Shown here: in pieces, positions 33,056 to 36,496 of the stretch | How positions within the stretch are numbered: position 1 is the first letter of the stretch | Layout: each line of letters starts with the position of its first letter | Notes under the pieces: model-generated | What the model was told of the DNA's origin: nothing | The model's database searches: none | The model's input: the letters and a program-made list of their open reading frames with translations, nothing else | NCBI GenBank assembly: GCA_012728095.1 | Contig: JAAYFU010000003.1 | Coordinates: 1-36,496, forward strand | Source of the DNA: Clostridiaceae bacterium | GTDB taxonomy: Bacteria > Bacillota > Clostridia > DSM-8532 | DNA length: 36,496 nucleotides | Direction of reading: 5' to 3' | Position numbers and translations under genes: made by a program

Positions 33056-33751
33056 TTAAATGTCCCCAATGGCTTTATACATTTCATAAGTATTAAGAAC
33101 TTTTCTCACATAATTCTGTGTTTGAGTATAGGGGGGAATGCCTCCGTATTTTCTTACGGCATTGGGGCCGGCGTTATAAGCCGCCAGGGCGAGTTCCAAA
33201 TCATTATCGAAGGCTTTTAACTGGTAATACAGGTATTGGGTGCCCCCAAGTATATTCTGTTCAATATTATAGGCATCGGTAATGCCAAGTCCTTTGGCGG
33301 TTTCCGGCATTAACTGCATAAGTCCCATTGCGCCGGACGTCGAAAGCGCGAAAGGCTGAAATCCTGATTCTTCTTTTATTACAGCGCGAATCAGTTTAGG
33401 ATCAAGACCGAATTGTTTTGCAAATGTATTTATAGCCGCATCTATCCTGGGCATAAGTTCATTAATCTGAGTTTGTGAAAGGCGGGGATAAACAGATTCA
33501 TAGGAGCCGGAAACCAAAGGAAACCTGGTTTTGGTACTTCTGACCGTTGAAGGCTCAATATCGATAACCGGAGCTGCCGGTTCAGCCGATGCAGCGGCTG
33601 ATTCATAGGCAGCCGAAGCTTTGCCGAGTTCCTGGGCAAAATCAGTGGAGCTGCCTGAAGGAATATTCATTTTTACAGGCAAACGACTTTGAATCTCCGC
33701 TATTTTTTGTTTCAATAAAGAAGAGATATTGGGCAAATTAGGTATGTTCAT
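33056..33751 (-). CDS. Lytic transglycosylase (SLT domain)
   Basis: 231 residues. Residues 1-95 are a variable, Ala/Ser/Pro-rich segment with no signal peptide or membrane helix. Residues 100-225 are an SLT/LysM-type lytic transglycosylase domain: catalytic Glu128 in IKEESGF, GAMGLMQLMPETA (140-152), ALAAYNAGPNAV (188-199) and PYTQTQNYV. It cleaves the glycan strand of peptidoglycan with formation of 1,6-anhydroMurNAc. AAAGGTGG precedes the ATG, and TATAAT lies at 33773-33778 on this strand. Its stop codon is 5 bp from the DnaA-box cluster. Export must use another route or the protein acts inside, for example in spore or flagellar assembly. Confidence 0.9.
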   Translation of the reverse strand: MNIPNLPNISSLLKQKIAEIQSRLPVKMNIPSGSSTDFAQELGKASAAYESAAASAEPAAPVIDIEPSTVRSTKTRFPLVSGSYESVYPRLSQTQINELMPRIDAAINTFAKQFGLDPKLIRAVIKEESGFQPFALSTSGAMGLMQLMPETAKGLGITDAYNIEQNILGGTQYLYYQLKAFDNDLELALAAYNAGPNAVRKYGGIPPYTQTQNYVRKVLNTYEMYKAIGDI

Positions 33752-33935
33752 CTTCTTCCACCTTTCCTGATAATTATATCGGAACGTTCGCTCCTTTTAT
33801 AGAGCCTTTTTTCTATTAATCAGCCTGCGCCCCTCTTTTATCATTCAAAGTCCTGCCAATTATTATAAGTCTCCCTATCATTTTGACTTCTCTTTTGTTA
33901 TTATGGGTGCTCCTTTTGCCATTACGCGCACCTTC

Positions 33936-34072
33936 TTTTGTCATTCTGAGGCCCCTTTTTGTCATTCTGAGCATCAGCGAAGAATCTTTTGTGTTGACGT
34001 TTAAGATACTTCGACTCCGCTTCGCTCCGCTCAGGACGTCCTTCTGTCATGCCGGGCGTCAGCGATGAATTT
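33936..34072. repeat. Intergenic REP-like repeat cluster E
   Basis: TTTTGTCATTCTGAG occurs at 33936 and again at 33957. The full 30-bp core at 33961-33990 is identical to that at 6021-6050. A reverse unit (ACTTCGACTCCGC...CCGCTCAGGACG) follows at about 34008-34038, and a decayed forward unit at 34046-34070. Confidence 0.8.
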
Positions 34073-34081
34073 TGTTTTTAT

Positions 34082-34111
34082 GTGTAAAACTCTCGATGTG
34101 CGCACAAAATA
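34082..34111 (+). promoter_or_regulatory. Weak candidate sigma-F promoter for spoIIR
   Basis: GTGTA (34082-34086), 15 bp, GCACAAAATA (34102-34111), two mismatches from the sigma-F pattern GYWTA-N15-GGNRANAHTR. Bacillus spoIIR is a sigma-F gene, which is the main reason to list it. Confidence 0.3.
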
Positions 34112-34186
34112 ACATAATAATAATTACGTTCCATGGGAAATTCGTCCGGTTGAATTGAATTTGCGATTTAAGAGAATAATTGAAAT

Positions 34187-34254
34187 GTATAAGATGAAAA
34201 ATTTTAACCAAGCCCCGGTAATGTAAGCATTACCGGTTAAATTTCATCTTATAC
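34187..34254 (+). repeat. Long inverted repeat in the spoIIR leader
   Basis: Perfect outer arms GTATAAGATGAAA (34187-34199) and TTTCATCTTATAC (34242-34254), an inner CCGGTAATG / CATTACCGG stem around TAAG, and bulges in the left arm only. It ends 14 bp before the ribosome binding site of spoIIR and has no T-run. Confidence 0.75.
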
Positions 34255-34279
34255 ACAGCACGATATGGGTGGTGATTGA

Positions 34280-34984
34280 ATGAAGATTAGCAAAGAAAAT
34301 GTTTTTTTCGTGATGAGAAAAACCGGTTCGGTAATACAGTTTTTAACCGCCGCCACACGTTTTCTTTTTGTAATTTTGATAATATGCATAATATATGGAG
34401 GCGCAACTCAAAAGCAAATATCGAATAATATTGTAAGGCTCCATATAGTAGCCAACAGTAACTCAGCAGTGGACCAGGAACTGAAACTGAAGGTAAGGGA
34501 TGCCGTTTTAAAGCATATGCATGAAAAATATCCTGACGGAGCCACCAGGGAGGAGGCCGCAGCTTACCTGAAAGCCAGCCTGCCGTTAATCAAAGAGATT
34601 GCCGCAGGTGTCGTAAAAGAAAGTGGTTCAGATATTGAGGTAAATGCACGGTACGGTGTCTTCTCATTTCCGACAAAGGAGTATGAGGGACTGGTTATTC
34701 CTGCCGGTATGTACGAAGCAGTCAGGATTGAATTAGGCTCTGGCAAAGGACAGAATTGGTGGTGTATAATGTTCCCGCCTCTTTGCGTAGCTGACGCCAA
34801 CAGCCTTAAGATGGATGAAAAGGCAATGAATCAGCTCAGAGAGGGTCTGGGCGATAATAATTACCGGCTTATAACCGACATGGCCGAGAATAATAATACA
34901 CCTGTAAAGATTAAGTTCCGTATTGTTGAGATTGTGGAAAACTCAAAAATCCGTATTGCTGAGATTATAAACAATCTTTTTTAA
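34280..34984 (+). CDS. spoIIR: Stage II sporulation protein R
   Basis: 234 residues. SpoIIR is made in the forespore under sigma-F and exported to trigger SpoIIGA to cleave pro-sigma-E in the mother cell. A membrane segment (about 28-43) acts as signal anchor. Family signatures are IVRLHIVANSNSAVDQ, LKLKVRDAVL and the Trp/Cys segment GQNWWCIMFPPLC. GGTGGTGA precedes the ATG. The leader contains a very long hairpin. Confidence 0.95.
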   Translation: MKISKENVFFVMRKTGSVIQFLTAATRFLFVILIICIIYGGATQKQISNNIVRLHIVANSNSAVDQELKLKVRDAVLKHMHEKYPDGATREEAAAYLKASLPLIKEIAAGVVKESGSDIEVNARYGVFSFPTKEYEGLVIPAGMYEAVRIELGSGKGQNWWCIMFPPLCVADANSLKMDEKAMNQLREGLGDNNYRLITDMAENNNTPVKIKFRIVEIVENSKIRIAEIINNLF

Positions 34985-35045
34985 GATATAAATGGTATAA
35001 TTAATAGAGCTTTAAAACGTATCCAGTGATTGGAGGATTTTGTTT

Positions 35046-35714
35046 TTGAATATTGAAATACTCTATGAGGATAATCATTTGCTTGTTGCGGTAAAGCCGC
35101 CCGATATACCTGTCCAGGGCGATATAACCGGAGCTCCGGACTTTCTTACTATGTTGAAGGAAGATATAAAAATCCGATACAAAAAGCCCGGAAACGTTTT
35201 TCTCGGGCTGGTACATAGACTAGACAGACCGGTGGGGGGTGTGATGGTCTTTGCCAGGACTTCTAAAGCCGCTTCAAGGCTTTCTGAACAGATTAGAAAC
35301 CGCCAAATGGAGAAAATATACCTTTGTGTGGTACAAGGCTGTCCGGAGCCTTTGAAAGGGCGTCTTACCGATACCCTCCTTAAAGATAAGGGAAATAATG
35401 TTGTCAGCGTGGTAGAAGAGGGAACCCCCGGAGCAAAAAAGGCAATATTGGATTATGAAGTGTTAAAGACCTTTCAGGGATTAAGTTTGGTAAAGGTAAG
35501 CCTGGTAACCGGAAGAAGCCACCAGATCAGAGTCCAAATGTCCAACAACAAAACGCCGCTGGTAGGCGACATTAAATATGGATATCAGGGCGATACAAGA
35601 CACAAACTGGCGCTGTGGTCCTATCAGATTGGAATAAACCATCCTACAACAAAAGAGAGAATGCAATTTGCATCCTCCCCGCCTGTTCAATACCCCTGGA
35701 CACTTTTTACTTAA
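35046..35714 (+). CDS. RluA-family 23S/tRNA pseudouridine synthase
   Basis: 222 residues from a TTG at 35046, 9 bp after GGAGG; a TTG at 35040 is only 3 bp away from it. No S4 domain. The catalytic motif is GLVHRLDRPVGGVMVFA, with the essential Asp in HRLD (the usual T/S-G reads V-G), followed by the strand segment KIYLCVVQG and the conserved LVTGRSHQIRVQM. It belongs to the RluA/RluC/RluD superfamily; the target uridine cannot be assigned. TATAAT at 34995-35000 may be its -10. It overlaps the convergent GyrI-like gene by 8 bp. Confidence 0.92.
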   Translation: MNIEILYEDNHLLVAVKPPDIPVQGDITGAPDFLTMLKEDIKIRYKKPGNVFLGLVHRLDRPVGGVMVFARTSKAASRLSEQIRNRQMEKIYLCVVQGCPEPLKGRLTDTLLKDKGNNVVSVVEEGTPGAKKAILDYEVLKTFQGLSLVKVSLVTGRSHQIRVQMSNNKTPLVGDIKYGYQGDTRHKLALWSYQIGINHPTTKERMQFASSPPVQYPWTLFT

Positions 35715-36165
35715 CCGGAAATACTATTTTAGTCAAAAGTTCGCTGTCAGGAACTTCGCCGGGGGTATTCAAATAATATTCATATGATATACCTACCGGA
35801 GTCAGCCCGTTTTCGGACATCCAGGCGCTTATTGCGTCATATGCCGATGATATTACCGAATACGGGCCTTTGTACATACCTTCCACATATCTGCCCTCAG
35901 GTATGCTGCCGGCTTTGATATCGCCTCGTCCTTCAATTGGTTTGGATACGGGAAAACCCATTTCTACGTCAAGATTCTCCATATCCATGTTATAATAGGC
36001 TGTAAACGGGGCTCCCGCCGGTTGTTCTCCCATTTCCTGAAGGTACATGGCAATCATCCCGTATGCTTTGCCGATTTCTTCATGCAGCTTTGAAACTGAG
36101 GTTGTTTTCCGTATTGATAATATTGGTTGCGATGGCTGCTGCTTCAAGGTTATCTGGTAATCCAT
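35707..36165 (-). CDS. GyrI-like / effector-binding domain protein
   Basis: 152 residues from the ATG at 36165, 7 bp after AGGAGG; an ATG at 36171 is too close to it. A stand-alone GyrI-like small-molecule-binding domain (also the effector domain of AraC/MerR-type activators): paired repeats with AYYNMDMENLDVEMGFPV, EGRYVEGMYKGPY and SYEYYLNTPGEVPDSELLTKIVFPV. No DNA-binding domain, so it is a sensor, sequestering protein or hydrolase. It lies 58 bp downstream of a WYL regulator on the same strand, probably as a two-gene unit. Confidence 0.88.
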   Translation of the reverse strand: MDYQITLKQQPSQPILSIRKTTSVSKLHEEIGKAYGMIAMYLQEMGEQPAGAPFTAYYNMDMENLDVEMGFPVSKPIEGRGDIKAGSIPEGRYVEGMYKGPYSVISSAYDAISAWMSENGLTPVGISYEYYLNTPGEVPDSELLTKIVFPVK

Positions 36166-36223
36166 TATCATACCTCCTCAACTTTTTTCTTAAGTATAGC
36201 AGCCAATATATGACACCTGTATG

Positions 36224-36496
36224 TCATGGTTCTTCGGATGAGTATTTTTTATATATCTTTTTTGATATGTCAGCTATTACCTGGCGTAAATAGGGAGGGC
36301 CAATCACCTCGACCCCGGTTCCGAAACTTAGAATGAAACCGTAAAGCCATTGCCCGTCTGGCATTTCTGCTTTTAAAAGCAGTCTTCCGTCGCTCTGTTT
36401 TTCCAGTTTATCACCGAAAAACTCAAAAGCGATATTTTCAACTTCTTTTTCAAACAATAGCTGTAAATTGACTGTTTTGCCTGAGTGTTTCCATTC
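36224..36496 (-). CDS. WYL-domain transcriptional regulator, C-terminal part (5' end outside window)
   Basis: The frame is open from the window edge to the stop at 36224, giving 91 residues: it starts EWKHSGKTVNLQLLFEKEVE and ends SKKIYKKYSSEEP. The pattern KTVNLQLLF, ...AEMPDGQWLYGFILSFGTGVEVIGPPYLR matches the C-terminal extension of YafY-type WYL regulators, which have an N-terminal HTH (not in view). The internal TTG at 36457 is not the true start. WYL proteins sense nucleic acids or other ligands and often control stress or neighbouring genes. Confidence 0.82.
   Translation of the reverse strand, partial: EWKHSGKTVNLQLLFEKEVENIAFEFFGDKLEKQSDGRLLLKAEMPDGQWLYGFILSFGTGVEVIGPPYLRQVIADISKKIYKKYSSEEP

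Larger units (their letters stand above)
33752..34186. other. Non-coding region between the divergent transglycosylase gene and spoIIR
   Basis: Holds a GAACGTTC palindrome (33782-33789), a pyrimidine-rich stretch (33790-33960), REP-like cluster E and a candidate sigma-F promoter. No gene-sized ORF with a ribosome binding site was seen. Confidence 0.4.

Noticed and set aside
32918-33220. 100-codon forward ORF after tsaD
   Set aside because: No ribosome binding site, runs through the DnaA boxes and antisense to the transglycosylase gene; the protein has no recognisable character.
33781-33790. GAACGTTC palindrome upstream of the transglycosylase gene as an SOS box
   Set aside because: The LexA site needs four bases between GAAC and GTTC; here there are none.

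Overview
The window comes from the chromosome of an endospore-forming, low-to-moderate GC Gram-positive anaerobe of the class Clostridia. Evidence: near-consensus sigma-A promoters, strong AGGAGG-type ribosome binding sites, several TTG and GTG starts, and many sporulation genes (spoVT, a spoVK-like AAA+ gene, spoIIE, spoVG, spoVAC-AD-AEB, spoIIR). A secreted putative glycoside hydrolase with a Pro/Thr linker recalls the Acetivibrio/Ruminiclostridium group of plant-fibre degraders; that placement is an inference. No rRNA, tRNA, CRISPR array, prophage or insertion sequence was recognised.

Layout. 1-4 kb: a MenA-like prenyltransferase (cut by the window edge) faces the conserved aroQ - Xaa-Pro peptidase - efp cluster, followed by spoVT. 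4.3-6.3 kb: a COG2509-type flavoprotein and a 550-bp divergent intergenic region packed with hairpins and a perfect SOS box that overlaps the pcrA promoter. 6.3-13.6 kb: pcrA, an SpoVK/CbxX-type AAA+ gene and spoIIE, convergent with murC. 13.9-17.2 kb: spoVG-glmU-prs-pth, the order known from Bacillus but without ctc. spoVG has a textbook sigma-H promoter, and the GlmU uridyltransferase domain is degenerate. 17.4-22 kb: guaB, an unrecognised gene, greA, lysS. 22.2-26.9 kb: a SigB-type partner-switch module (rsbV, a degenerate rsbW, sigma factor, an intact rsbW-type kinase), then a ClpE-like unfoldase. 27.2-32.7 kb: a small membrane ORF overlapping spoVAC, spoVAD, spoVAEB, the glycoside hydrolase, uppP and tsaD. 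33-36.5 kb: a cluster of five DnaA-box-like sites next to a lytic transglycosylase gene, spoIIR, an RluA-family pseudouridine synthase, and a GyrI-like protein with a WYL regulator at the window edge.

Most of the window is housekeeping and sporulation: peptidoglycan precursor supply (murC, glmU, uppP), nucleotide supply (prs, guaB), translation (efp, pth, lysS, tsaD), transcription (greA) and DNA repair (pcrA), mixed with genes of forespore and mother-cell programmes. The best candidates for something not yet described are (a) the general-stress-like sigma module, which has two RsbW paralogues and a sigma-B-like promoter plus a perfect palindrome between the sigma gene and the second kinase; (b) the non-oriC DnaA-box cluster; (c) the GlmU with a ruined pyrophosphorylase site; (d) a terminator-like hairpin between promoter and ribosome binding site of lysS; and (e) a dispersed family of 30-bp intergenic repeats in five clusters, two copies of which are identical over 30 bp although 28 kb apart.
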